The notes beneath the pieces were generated by a model. The model was not told where the DNA came from. It searched no databases and was given only the letters and a program-made list of their open reading frames with translations. Below, one piece after another: positions 24,101-32,770 of a stretch of DNA of 53,554 nt. The first letter of the stretch is position 1. Each line of letters starts with the position of its first letter. Source of the stretch: Flavonifractor sp963557075 (lineage in GTDB: Bacteria; Bacillota; Clostridia; Oscillospirales; Oscillospiraceae); the NCBI GenBank assembly GCA_963557075.1, contig CAUWDA010000012.1:1-53554 (forward strand), given 5' to 3'. The translations under genes and the position numbers were made by a program.

Positions 24101-26419
24101 TTATTTCAGCACCTTGCGGATCTTCTCCTTCATGCCGGGGGTGAGCACCTTGGCCGCCGCCCGGTAGGGCAGGGGCGGCGGGGTCAGATACTTCCGCTCC
24201 ACCTGGTCGAAGGGCATGGCGGCGAAGGCGGCAAAGAAGGCCCCCCGCTTGGCGTTGTGGGTCAGGGGGAAGGCCAGCCGGGGATTGCCGGCCACCGCCT
24301 CGGCCAGAGGCCGCTCCACCTCCCCCAGCCGGTCCTTCAGGGCGTCAAAGGCCATCTGCCCTCTGGCGCTGTTCACCAGCACCAGAGATACCCCCTTCTC
24401 CCGGTCAGTGGGCAGCTCCAGCTTGGAGTCCAGCCCCCAGAAGTCGCCCAGCGTCAGGTCCGCCGGGCGGCTGGTGCTGGTATAGCGGCAGCTGGCGCAC
24501 ACCGGCCGCAGGAAGAGCTGCATCCCAAATCCCCGTCCGAAGGTGGTGCGGTGGAGGGGGGTGGTGGCGCTGCCGCCGTCCGCGAAACGGACCGTCAGGT
24601 GGGAGTGGGACCAGCCGTGGGCCTTATCCCGGAACCGCAGGCCGGTGACCGGCGCGCCATGCTCCGTCCCCAGCTTCTTCAGGTAAGCCTGGAACACCGC
24701 GGGAGAGGGCACGCCGTTGCACACCAGGTCGCAGGTCAGCAGATTGTCGTAGTCCCGTCCCAGGTAGTGCTTCAGCCCGTCCACCTGGCAGGCAAGGCCG
24801 GTGAAGAGCACCGGTCTGCCCGTCTCCAACTGCTCCTTTACCTGATGGAAGGTGTCCCCCAGGTCGCTCTGGACATATTTGGAGCCCCGCATGGCGGCCA
24901 GCTCCTCCATTGTGGAGGCACAGACGTGGCGCACCTCCATATAGCCGTCAAAAGCCGCGCCGAATACCACGCCACCCTGCTCCAGCGTCCGCTCCGCCAG
25001 CAGGGAGAATACGCCGCCGGAGGAGCTCTCTGCCCGGACGGCGTCGCTGCGGTTCCATACCGCGTGGGCGCAGCTGGGGTCAGGGCCCTTCACCGGCTGG
25101 GTGAGGGCGGGGCAGGCCTTCTCGCACTTGCGGCAGAGGATGCAGCTCTCCCCCACCACCGGGCGCAGAAATCCCTCGTGGTCGGGCTTCATCCGGATGG
25201 CCCCCACCGGGCAGACCGCGGCGCAGGCGGTACAGCCGGTACAGTCCTCCGTTTTGCACAGGTTCGGTCCGGCCTGTCCCTGGAGAACAGGCTCCTCCTC
25301 CGGCAGCGGAGCCCCCTCCACCGCCGCCTTCAGATAGGCCAGAGAGTCCGCCCGGGCGGCCTCCAGCCGCTGGTAGACCTGGTCATAGTCCACTTGGGCG
25401 TCGATGGGGGCGGTGGTATCCAGGCCGATGATGCGGTCGGCGCACCCCAGCCGGGAGAGCAGGCTGTAGATCCGGGAGAACGTGGGCTCCCGCCGCTCCT
25501 TGGGGGACATGGACGTGAAAAAGTCCTTTTTGAACTGGAGGGAGAAGGCCGCGCCGTGGAAGGAGTTGGTCACCACGGCGGCGGCGTGCTGGAACAGGCC
25601 CAAAAACTCCCTGGGGCCCGCGTCAAAGACGATCTCCTTCGCGCCGTCGATCTTCCGCCTGGCCCCCGCCAGCTGGACGATGGGCCATCCGGTCCGCTTG
25701 GACAGAGCCAAGGCATAGGGGGCCGCCTCACCGGGGTCGGAGACGAAATAGCACAGAATGTAGGGCCCCTGATGCCGGGGCGGCGTCGCCAGCTTACCCC
25801 AGTCGTCGCCGTTGAGCAGCAGGGTGGGGTCCAGCACCACCTTGGCCTGGCGGTCCGCCGCCTCCTTCACCAGTACCTGCCCCCGCTTCTCCCGGACAGA
25901 GAGGGCGGAGAAGGGCTCCAAAAACCGTTTCAGCTCCGCCGACTCCCGCTCGGGCAGCTGGGGCACGCCCAGGCTGGGGGCATAGGCGATGCGGCGGCCC
26001 TCCTTCACAAAGTCCAGCAAAAAGGCGGGGTCGAACTGCTTGTCCTGAAAAATATAGGGGTTCCAGATCTGGTCGCTGCCCGCTACATAGACGTCGTAGG
26101 CGGGGGGCTCTTCCCGCAGCTGCTCAAAGGCGGTGTACCGCCGGGGGGACAGCTCCATCTCCTGGGCCACAAAATCCTCAAACCGCTGGAACCGCCGCTG
26201 AAAGGCGGCGTAGTGCAGGGCGGTGTGGGCGTCAGACGCCATGTCCCGCACCGACCGGCTCTTCTTAAAGATCTGGTTGGTCCTGGTGGTGTGGGGCAGG
26301 CGGTAATCAATGATCTGGCATTCATGCCCCAGGCTCTGGATGGCCTTCATGGTGGCCAGGGCCTGGAGCTGTGCGCCGTAATGATGGGCAAAGTGGAATG
26401 TGATGAGACCGGTGCGCAT
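24101..26419 (-). CDS. Fusion: polysaccharide pyruvyl transferase + 2[4Fe-4S] + FrhB-type reductase domain
   Basis: The 772-residue protein joins three parts. Residues 1-365 are a polysaccharide pyruvyl transferase (GLITFHFAHHYGAQLQALAT; YVAGSDQIWNP; VVTNSFHGAAFSL). Residues 388-436 hold two clusters, C393-x2-C396-x2-C399-x3-C403 and C426-x2-C429-x2-C432-x3-C436. Residues 450-720 match the F420 hydrogenase/dehydrogenase beta subunit family (SSGGVFSLLAERTLEQGG; FTGLACQVDGLKHYL; TLGDFWGLD). The two parts are often separate neighbours in glycan loci; fusion suggests a coupled reductive or ketal-forming step on a surface glycan. GAGGAG precedes the ATG. It stands alone, not in a glycan cluster. 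Confidence 0.88.
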   Translation of the reverse strand: MRTGLITFHFAHHYGAQLQALATMKAIQSLGHECQIIDYRLPHTTRTNQIFKKSRSVRDMASDAHTALHYAAFQRRFQRFEDFVAQEMELSPRRYTAFEQLREEPPAYDVYVAGSDQIWNPYIFQDKQFDPAFLLDFVKEGRRIAYAPSLGVPQLPERESAELKRFLEPFSALSVREKRGQVLVKEAADRQAKVVLDPTLLLNGDDWGKLATPPRHQGPYILCYFVSDPGEAAPYALALSKRTGWPIVQLAGARRKIDGAKEIVFDAGPREFLGLFQHAAAVVTNSFHGAAFSLQFKKDFFTSMSPKERREPTFSRIYSLLSRLGCADRIIGLDTTAPIDAQVDYDQVYQRLEAARADSLAYLKAAVEGAPLPEEEPVLQGQAGPNLCKTEDCTGCTACAAVCPVGAIRMKPDHEGFLRPVVGESCILCRKCEKACPALTQPVKGPDPSCAHAVWNRSDAVRAESSSGGVFSLLAERTLEQGGVVFGAAFDGYMEVRHVCASTMEELAAMRGSKYVQSDLGDTFHQVKEQLETGRPVLFTGLACQVDGLKHYLGRDYDNLLTCDLVCNGVPSPAVFQAYLKKLGTEHGAPVTGLRFRDKAHGWSHSHLTVRFADGGSATTPLHRTTFGRGFGMQLFLRPVCASCRYTSTSRPADLTLGDFWGLDSKLELPTDREKGVSLVLVNSARGQMAFDALKDRLGEVERPLAEAVAGNPRLAFPLTHNAKRGAFFAAFAAMPFDQVERKYLTPPPLPYRAAAKVLTPGMKEKIRKVLK

Positions 26420-26565
26420 AGGCTCACTCCTCGTTGTAAGCTGGTGTGGATGCTATTCAGTATACCACAGGCGGCCCCCGTTGTATATCACCAGCTGGCA
26501 ATTCCCCCGCTAAAGTCCTCTGCCTGCCCGGAAATACCGACATCCTTTTCTTTTTGTCTATGGCA

Positions 26566-26594
26566 TTGCGGGACAAGACCCGGTATGATATGAT
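26566..26594 (+). promoter_or_regulatory. Promoter of the radical SAM-ahcY operon
   Basis: TTGCGG (26566-26571), 17 bp, TATGAT (26589-26594), 76 bp before the ATG at 26671. The leader carries no SAM riboswitch that I can see, unlike metK downstream. Confidence 0.6.
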
Positions 26595-26670
26595 TATCTT
26601 GTTGCGGCGCCCATGCGCCGTCTCAGTTCCGGCTTTGTCCGGGCATATACGGAAAGGAGGGTGTACCTCT

Positions 26671-27636
26671 ATGGGCATACCGGCCCGACTCAAGGCCTTC
26701 GGTATTGCAAAGGCCCTGGACTATCTGGAGCGGGACCCGGACGCCAACCTTCCAAGGTTAATGGAGTGGCTGGACAGATATACAGGCGGGCGGCTGCCTC
26801 TGCCCTATCAGGAGTTGTTTCATCAGGTGATGACCGACCCGGATAACAACTGGCACCGGCTGATCCGCAGCATGTATACCGACATCGACAACCGCGTTCT
26901 GAAAAAGATCTTTGAAAATTTCGTCTTTCACGGCGGCCTGCTGGACTGGCCTGCCAGGCAGGCCCAGGGTCTGCTGGGCCAGGAGAATGCCCCCTGGTCG
27001 GTGATCATCGACCCCTCGTTCCCCTGCGCCATGGACTGTGCCGGCTGCGGCGCGTCTATCTACGGTGTGCGCCCCTCTATGGAGTTTGACAGCCTGGATG
27101 AGGAGGTCGACTCCCGGAAGGCCAAGGGCTGCCACCTGTTCATTTTCAGCGGCGGCAACCCCCTTGCCCGGGTGGAGGAGATGATCGCTCTGTGCAACAA
27201 GCACTCCGACTGCGTCTTTGCCGCCTTTACGCCCCCCGCCGCCATCACCCCCGCCCTGTGCGCTGACCTGCTGCGGGTCGGCAACCTCTTCCCCGCCATT
27301 CAGGTGGACGCAGACTCGGAGGATGCCCGCCGAGCGGCCGACCTGCTGCGGGGCAGCAAGCTCCCCTTCGGCGTGGCCTGCCGCTGCACAGCCGAAAACG
27401 CGGACCAGGTAGCCACCGAGGCATACTATGACCGCGTCATCGCCAGCGGCGCCAAGTTCTGCTGGTTCTTCACCTGTCCGGCCTACGGCGGCGATGCCCC
27501 TGCCCCCTCGGCGGAGCAGCTTGTCGCCATCCACCGCCGCGTGACGGAGTTCCGCAAGACCAAACCCCTGCTTACTTTGGATTTCTGGGACGGCCCCAGC
27601 CCCTCCGGGTCCGCTCCCCAAGGAGGAACTGTATGA
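26671..27636 (+). CDS. Radical SAM protein translationally coupled to ahcY
   Basis: The 321-residue protein has the canonical C119-x3-C123-x2-C126 motif (PCAMDCAGC) preceded by a helical N-terminal domain of about 110 residues, and FIFSGGNPL, the usual GGEP-like strand that contacts SAM. No SPASM or B12 domain is evident. AAAGGAGG precedes the ATG. Its stop overlaps the ahcY start (ATGA), so it is made together with the enzyme that removes S-adenosylhomocysteine. That pairing would suit a SAM-consuming methylation step, but the substrate is unknown. Confidence 0.85.
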   Translation: MGIPARLKAFGIAKALDYLERDPDANLPRLMEWLDRYTGGRLPLPYQELFHQVMTDPDNNWHRLIRSMYTDIDNRVLKKIFENFVFHGGLLDWPARQAQGLLGQENAPWSVIIDPSFPCAMDCAGCGASIYGVRPSMEFDSLDEEVDSRKAKGCHLFIFSGGNPLARVEEMIALCNKHSDCVFAAFTPPAAITPALCADLLRVGNLFPAIQVDADSEDARRAADLLRGSKLPFGVACRCTAENADQVATEAYYDRVIASGAKFCWFFTCPAYGGDAPAPSAEQLVAIHRRVTEFRKTKPLLTLDFWDGPSPSGSAPQGGTV

Positions 27637-28877
27637 GCATTGTAAAAGATATGTCCCTGGCCCCCTCCGGTCGCCGGAAGATCAGCTGGGTCCGGGATTT
27701 CATGCCCGCCCTGGGCGAGATCGAGGCCCGCTTCCAGCGGGAGCAGCCCTTTGCCGGCCTGCGTGTGGCGGTATCCGTCCACCTGGAGGCCAAGACCGCC
27801 AACCTGGGCTATGTGCTGAGCAAGGGCGGCGCGGAGGTCCGGCTCACCGGCTCCAACCCCCTTTCCACCCAGGACGACGTGGCCGCCGGACTGGCCGACC
27901 TGGGGGTGGAGACCTTTGGTATCCACGGCGCCACCGCCGAGGAGTACGAGAGCCACCTCATCGAGACCCTGAAGTTCAAGCCCCACCTCATTGTGGACGA
28001 CGGCGGCGATCTGGTCCACCTGCTGGGCGGCAAGTGCGCCGACCTGGCCGAGCACCTGATCGGCGGCTGCGAGGAGACCACCACCGGCATCCTCCGGCTG
28101 AAGGCCCGGGAGCGGGAGGGCATTCTGCCCTGCCCCATGATGGCCGTCAACGACGCCAAGGCCAAGCACTACTATGATAACAAGTACGGTACCGGCCAGT
28201 CCGTGTGGGACGCCATCATGCACACCTCCAACCTGGTGGTGGCGGGCAAGACGGTGGTGGTGGCCGGTTACGGCTGGTGCGGCAAGGGCGTTGCCATGCG
28301 GGCTTCCGGCATGGGCGCCAACGTCATCGTCACCGAGGTGGACCCCTTCAAGGCGCTGGACGCCACCATGAACGGCTTCCGGGTCATGCCCATGGACGAG
28401 GCCGCCAAATACGGCGATGTATTCGTCACTGTCACCGGCTGCAAGGACGTTATCACCCCCCGCCACTTCGCGGTGATGAAGCATAACGCTATCCTCACCA
28501 ACGCCGGCCACTTCGACTGCGAGGTGGACGTAAAGAGCCTGGCGGAGATGGCGGTCAAGCGGGAGCTGCGCCGGGACAACATCGAGGGCTTTACCCTGCC
28601 CGACGGCCGAGTGCTCAACGTCATCGGCGAGGGGCGGCTGGTCAACCTGGCTGCCGGCAACGGCCACCCCGCCGAGATCATGGATATGTCCTTCTCCGTC
28701 CAGGCTCTGGCCCTGGAGTGGCTGGTGCGCAACAAGGACAGTCTGGAGAAAAAGGTATACCAGGTCCCCGGCGAGATCGACGACGAGATCGGCCGGGTCA
28801 AGCTGGCCGCCATGGGTCTGGCCATTGATACCCTCACTCCGGAGCAGATGGACTATCTGAACGGCTGGAAGGCATAG
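27633..28877 (+). CDS. ahcY: Adenosylhomocysteinase
   Basis: The 414-residue enzyme splits S-adenosylhomocysteine into homocysteine and adenosine. It shows the catalytic-domain segments VSVHLEAKTANL and DDGGDLVHLL, AVNDAKAKHYYDNKYGTGQS before the NAD domain, and the Rossmann motif VVVAGYGWCGKG with GANVIVTEVD. Length is the shorter form typical of Clostridia and Thermotoga-like enzymes. GGAGG lies 9 bp upstream of the ATG, inside the radical SAM gene. With metK next door the two enzymes form the SAM cycle. Confidence 0.96.
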   Translation: MSIVKDMSLAPSGRRKISWVRDFMPALGEIEARFQREQPFAGLRVAVSVHLEAKTANLGYVLSKGGAEVRLTGSNPLSTQDDVAAGLADLGVETFGIHGATAEEYESHLIETLKFKPHLIVDDGGDLVHLLGGKCADLAEHLIGGCEETTTGILRLKAREREGILPCPMMAVNDAKAKHYYDNKYGTGQSVWDAIMHTSNLVVAGKTVVVAGYGWCGKGVAMRASGMGANVIVTEVDPFKALDATMNGFRVMPMDEAAKYGDVFVTVTGCKDVITPRHFAVMKHNAILTNAGHFDCEVDVKSLAEMAVKRELRRDNIEGFTLPDGRVLNVIGEGRLVNLAAGNGHPAEIMDMSFSVQALALEWLVRNKDSLEKKVYQVPGEIDDEIGRVKLAAMGLAIDTLTPEQMDYLNGWKA

Positions 28878-28910
28878 TCCGCCCTTTACACAAACTTGTC
28901 ATTTTGTCTA

Positions 28911-28939
28911 TTGCAAATTGGCGCAAAAGGCGCTAGAAT
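28911..28939 (+). promoter_or_regulatory. Promoter of metK
   Basis: TTGCAA (28911-28916), 17 bp, TAGAAT (28934-28939); transcription would start near 28946, about 15 nt before the riboswitch core. Confidence 0.65.
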
Positions 28940-28960
28940 AGCTACAGTCAATTGAATATA

Positions 28961-29101
28961 CCTTATCGAGAGTGGTGGAGGGAACGGCCCGATGAAACCC
29001 GGCAACCTGCGCGTGGCGCAAGGTGCCAAATCCGGCGAGGAAATCGAAAGATGAGGATGGACGAGTTCTGCGCGCTCCGCCATCCGGCGGAGCGCGTTTT
29101 T
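28961..29101 (+). promoter_or_regulatory. SAM-I (S-box) riboswitch with terminator, upstream of metK
   Basis: The conserved S-box core is plain: CTTATCGAGAGTGGTGGAGG, then GGCCCGATGAAACCCGGCAA, an extension stem, AAGGTGCCAAATCC and GAAAGATGAGG. The expression platform is an 11-bp terminator stem (29071-29081 with 29086-29096) and a T run to 29101. Bound SAM should favour the terminator and lower metK expression when SAM is plentiful. Confidence 0.96.
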
Positions 29102-29131
29102 CGCGTCCCACACAGAAAGGAAGGTATTTTT

Positions 29132-30313
29132 ATGGCGAACCGTCTGTTTACCTCGGAGTCCGTTACCGAGGGGCATCCCGACAAAGTATGCGACCAGATC
29201 TCTGACGCTGTCCTGGACGACATCCTGGCCGCCGACCCCACCGCCCATGTGGCCTGTGAGACCTTCACCACCACCGGCATCGTCACCGTGATGGGCGAGA
29301 TCACCACCAAGCACTACACCGACATCCCCGCCATCGTGCGCCGCACCGTGCAGCGCATCGGCTACACCGACCCCGCCTACGGCTTTGATTACCGCTCCTG
29401 CGCGGTGATGACCGCCATCGACGAGCAGTCCCCCGACATCGCCATGGGCGTCAATCAGTCCTTTGAGCACCAGGAGGGCGGCACCGACGCCGCCGACCTC
29501 ATCGGCGCCGGCGACCAGGGCATGATGTTCGGCTACGCCTGCGACGAGACCCCCGAGCTGATGCCCGCCCCCATCTCCATGGCCCACAAGCTGTCCCGCC
29601 AGCTCACCGACGTGCGCAAGGCCGGCAAGCTGAAGTGGCTCCGCCCCGACGGCAAGAGCCAGGTCACCGTGGAGTACGATGAGGACGGCAAGGTGCTCTC
29701 CTGCCCCGCCATCGTGGTCTCCACCCAGCACGACCCCGACATCGCCCTGAAGGACCTGCGTGAGGCCGTGGTGGAGGAGATCATCAAGCCCATCATCCCC
29801 GCCCAGTACATCACCAAGGACACCAAGCTCTACGTCAACCCCACCGGCCGCTTCGTGGTGGGCGGCCCCGTTGGCGACACCGGCCTCACCGGACGCAAGA
29901 TCATCGTGGACACCTACGGCGGCTCCGCTGCCCACGGCGGCGGCTGCTTCTCCGGCAAGGACCCCACCAAGGTGGACCGCTCCGCCGCCTATATGGCCCG
30001 CTATATCGCCAAGAACCTGGTGGCCGCCGGTCTGTGCCGCAAGTGCCAGATCGAGCTGGCCTACGCCATCGGCGTGGCCCACCCCGTGTCTGTCCTGGTG
30101 GACACCTACGGCACCGGCGTCCTGCCCGAGGAAAAGCTGGCCGAGATCGTCAACAAGCACTTCGACATGCGCCCCGCCAAGATCATCGAGAAGCTGGATC
30201 TGCGCCGCCCCATCTACGAGCAGACCGCCGCTTACGGCCACTTCGGCCGCACCGACATCGATCTCCCCTGGGAGCATCTGGACCTGGTGGACACCCTGAA
30301 AAACTATCTGTAA
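29132..30313 (+). CDS. metK: S-adenosylmethionine synthetase
   Basis: The 393-residue enzyme makes SAM from methionine and ATP. Signature motifs are all present: TSESVTEGHPDKVCDQISDA, the methionine-site IGAGDQGMMFGYA, and the P-loop-like GGGCFSGKDPTKVDRSAAYM. The ATG at 29132 follows GGAAGG by 8 bp. It is controlled by the SAM-I riboswitch and is monocistronic, ending in a strong terminator. Confidence 0.98.
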   Translation: MANRLFTSESVTEGHPDKVCDQISDAVLDDILAADPTAHVACETFTTTGIVTVMGEITTKHYTDIPAIVRRTVQRIGYTDPAYGFDYRSCAVMTAIDEQSPDIAMGVNQSFEHQEGGTDAADLIGAGDQGMMFGYACDETPELMPAPISMAHKLSRQLTDVRKAGKLKWLRPDGKSQVTVEYDEDGKVLSCPAIVVSTQHDPDIALKDLREAVVEEIIKPIIPAQYITKDTKLYVNPTGRFVVGGPVGDTGLTGRKIIVDTYGGSAAHGGGCFSGKDPTKVDRSAAYMARYIAKNLVAAGLCRKCQIELAYAIGVAHPVSVLVDTYGTGVLPEEKLAEIVNKHFDMRPAKIIEKLDLRRPIYEQTAAYGHFGRTDIDLPWEHLDLVDTLKNYL

Positions 30314-30328
30314 GACCTTATAAAAAGA

Positions 30329-30366
30329 ACTGCCGCAAAACAACTGTTTTGCGGCAGTCCTTTTTT
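30329..30366 (+). terminator. Terminator of metK
   Basis: ACTGCCGCAAAAC (30329-30341) pairs perfectly with GTTTTGCGGCAGT (30346-30358), followed by six T. The remaining 150 bp up to the next stop (30522) show no gene. Confidence 0.9.
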
Positions 30367-30521
30367 ATGGACGTAAAAGACGACCCTGACGGTTTATCTA
30401 CGCGCTAAGCGCCGCCTGCGGCGGTTGCGCTCCGAATCGTCCTGCGGAACAGTCTTTCACACTATCTTCCCTCCGAATCCTTCAGAGAGCGGGTTTATCG
30501 ACAGCTTTAAAGGACTTCTCC

Positions 30522-31580
30522 TTATACAGTGGGGGTCCCGCAGTCGGGGCAGAACTTGCCCGCCACCATCTTCCGGCAGGTGGGGCAGAACCGGTCTCCC
30601 GCCGGCTGAGCGGGCTGGGGCTGCCCCATAGGGGTACCGCACTGGGGACAGAAACGGACGGCGGCGGGGCTGGCATATCCGCAGGCGGCGCAGACGCAGG
30701 CCGCCTGTCCCCCCGGGCCGGGCTGCACCCCCATCTGTCCCATCACCTGACCGGCCATCTGCATCCCCATGGCCATCCCCATGCCCGATGCGGCAGCCGT
30801 CCCCGCGCTGCCGGGAACAGACATGCCGTCCGCCATGCTGACGGCGGTGTACTTGCCCACATCGGACACAAAGGACTGGGCGGCCACCTTCTCCGCCATC
30901 TTCTGCACCTCCGGCGGGTAGTGGAAGGCCTGGATATTGACGTCCGCCACCCCCAGGCCGAAGTCGCTCAGCTCCTTGTCCAGCTCGGTCTGGATGGCCT
31001 TGCCCAGCTTGCGGCTGTTCTGCTGTAAGCCGATGAGGACGTTGAGGCCCGTCTGCTGGCGCCCCTCCAGAATGGCCTCCGCCACCACAGGATTGAGCTC
31101 CCCCATGATCCGCTCCGCCACGTCCTCCAGGGAATAGGTGCCCCGCACCCCGGCCACCCGCTGGATAAAGGCCTGATAATCCCGGAACTCCAGGACCAGA
31201 TTGCCGTTGCACCCCACCGGGATGCCGGTGGGCACCTCCGGCGTGGGGATCATGATCCGCTGCCGGGTGCCCCAGGGCAGGGTCAGCTCCTTGGCGTTGA
31301 CAAAGTAGATCTCCGCCCGCATGCCGCTGTCCCCCCGCAGGGAGAACCAGCCCTTCAGGGTAGAGAAAAAGGGCACGATATCGGTGTAAATATCAAAATT
31401 ACCCGGATTTTCAAAGACCGCGCCCACAATGCCGTCAGAGTAGAAAACAGCCTTCTGGCCCGGACGGAGGATCAGCCGGGCTCCCCGCTTGATCTCCTTG
31501 GCGGGCCACTTATAGAACAGGACGTCGTCCCGGAACTCCTCCCACTCAATGGTATCTTTTCCCTGACCAAACCACGCCAT
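30522..31580 (-). CDS. SPFH-domain protein with C-terminal zinc ribbons
   Basis: The 352-residue protein has an SPFH/band-7-like body (about residues 1-230: KAVFYSDGIVGAVFENPGNF..., ending in the helical region of the YdjI or virion core protein-like type), a Met/Gly-rich linker (MGMAMGMQMAGQVMGQMG) and two or three zinc knuckles (CAACGYASP, FCPQCGTPMG, FCPTCRKM, FCPDCGTP). Such proteins form membrane-associated oligomers. The ATG at 31580 follows AAAGG; a GTG 9 bp upstream overlaps the previous stop and is the alternative. It is coupled to the zinc-ribbon protein upstream. Confidence 0.85.
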   Translation of the reverse strand: MAWFGQGKDTIEWEEFRDDVLFYKWPAKEIKRGARLILRPGQKAVFYSDGIVGAVFENPGNFDIYTDIVPFFSTLKGWFSLRGDSGMRAEIYFVNAKELTLPWGTRQRIMIPTPEVPTGIPVGCNGNLVLEFRDYQAFIQRVAGVRGTYSLEDVAERIMGELNPVVAEAILEGRQQTGLNVLIGLQQNSRKLGKAIQTELDKELSDFGLGVADVNIQAFHYPPEVQKMAEKVAAQSFVSDVGKYTAVSMADGMSVPGSAGTAAASGMGMAMGMQMAGQVMGQMGVQPGPGGQAACVCAACGYASPAAVRFCPQCGTPMGQPQPAQPAGDRFCPTCRKMVAGKFCPDCGTPTV

Positions 31581-31585
31581 GGTAT

Positions 31586-32770
31586 TCACCCTTTCTCATA
31601 TTCGCGTTCCTCATCCCAGGTCTGCCAGGGCGAGGTCTCCTGTATCACCGCCGCCTGGGGCGGGAGCTCCCGTTTTTCCAGCACAGGGCCTCCCTCTGTA
31701 CCCATGATGAGCAGCACCGCCGCCACTGCCGCAGCCACGCCCGCGGCCACCGCCGTCAGGATCTTAGGCACGCTGTAGGGGCGCTGTCCCCCCACCTTGC
31801 CGCTCTCCCCGTTGATGATGTAGATATACTGCTTTCCCTGATAGGAGAAGGCGGAGGTCCAGGCGGGCAGAAGCACATGCTTGTAGGTGAGCCGGTGATA
31901 GCTGATGCTGACGTCGCCCACCTGGGCGTGGTCAAACCCCCGCCCCATAATGTCGCTCTCCGCCCGGGCGATCTGATCCGCCCGGATCTGCTCTTTGGCG
32001 GTCTCCACGGCCTGAGTGGCGGGGACGGCGTAATGCTCCGCCAGGAAGCCGGAGAGATAGCTGGGGGAAAAGGGCACCGTATTGTCGCTGGTGTTGTAGG
32101 GCAGCACCTGTTCCACCACCTGACTGGCGTCGTGGAGGGCGGCGCACACCTGGAGATCGTCGTAGCTGCCCTTCACCTGTCCGCTCACGGGCCGCCAGCG
32201 GGTCCGTACATGTGTGTGTCCGTTGCTGTCCCGGACGGTGTAGGTGTCGCCGCCCTGTCCCCGGTAGCCGGTGCTCACCTCCGCGTCGAAGGTCCAGAAG
32301 GGCAGGTATATCCCCTGGAGCCTGCCGGACTGGTAGGCCTGCTTCAGCCGGTTGGGGGCGAACCAGCGGCTCTTGACCCACTTGGAGAAGTTGCGCTGGG
32401 CTGTCTCCCGGTCCACCCGGAAGGGCACCACCCCGTCCGGCGGCACACCGGCCCCCTGCCGGTCCTCCAGCAGCTGGGTGGAGCCGCACATGGGGCACAC
32501 TGTGGCGGTGCAGTGCTCATCTACCGCGATCTGTGCGCCGCAGCCGCCGCAGGAGATCACCGTGTTGTCCGGAAAGGACACCCGCTCCCCCTCCCGCGCG
32601 GCATACCCGTCAAAATCATGCTCCTCTACCCGCTCTACCGTGGTCTCCGCCACATAAGGGGCCCGGCAGGAGGCGCACTCCAGCCGCTGCCCCGTGATGC
32701 TCCACTTGATGGTGCCGCCGCAGTTGGCGCACACCTGCCGGTCCACCTTTTCCCGGTATTCCGTGCTCAT
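31586..32770 (-). CDS. Membrane protein with TFIIB-type zinc ribbons
   Basis: The 394-residue protein starts with two zinc ribbons (CANCGGTIKW...LECASCRAPY and ISCGGCGAQI...ATVCPMCGS), has a beta-rich middle with repeated Trp/Tyr (IYLPFWTFDAEVSTGYRGQG) and one membrane helix near residue 345 (ILTAVAAGVAAAVAAVLLI). This pattern is common in gut Firmicutes next to SPFH proteins; function unknown, perhaps a membrane stress complex. The ATG at 32770 is preceded only by a weak G-rich site. It is the first gene of a two-gene operon. Confidence 0.8.
   Translation of the reverse strand: MSTEYREKVDRQVCANCGGTIKWSITGQRLECASCRAPYVAETTVERVEEHDFDGYAAREGERVSFPDNTVISCGGCGAQIAVDEHCTATVCPMCGSTQLLEDRQGAGVPPDGVVPFRVDRETAQRNFSKWVKSRWFAPNRLKQAYQSGRLQGIYLPFWTFDAEVSTGYRGQGGDTYTVRDSNGHTHVRTRWRPVSGQVKGSYDDLQVCAALHDASQVVEQVLPYNTSDNTVPFSPSYLSGFLAEHYAVPATQAVETAKEQIRADQIARAESDIMGRGFDHAQVGDVSISYHRLTYKHVLLPAWTSAFSYQGKQYIYIINGESGKVGGQRPYSVPKILTAVAAGVAAAVAAVLLIMGTEGGPVLEKRELPPQAAVIQETSPWQTWDEEREYEKG

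Noticed and set aside
24092..26593. 833-codon open frame on the plus strand
   Set aside because: Complementary to the pyruvyl transferase-FrhB fusion gene, with low-complexity Gly/Gln/His-rich translation typical of a shadow frame.
28886..30343. 485-codon minus-strand frame over metK
   Set aside because: Shadow of metK and its riboswitch; translation is Gly/Val/His-rich and unlike any protein.
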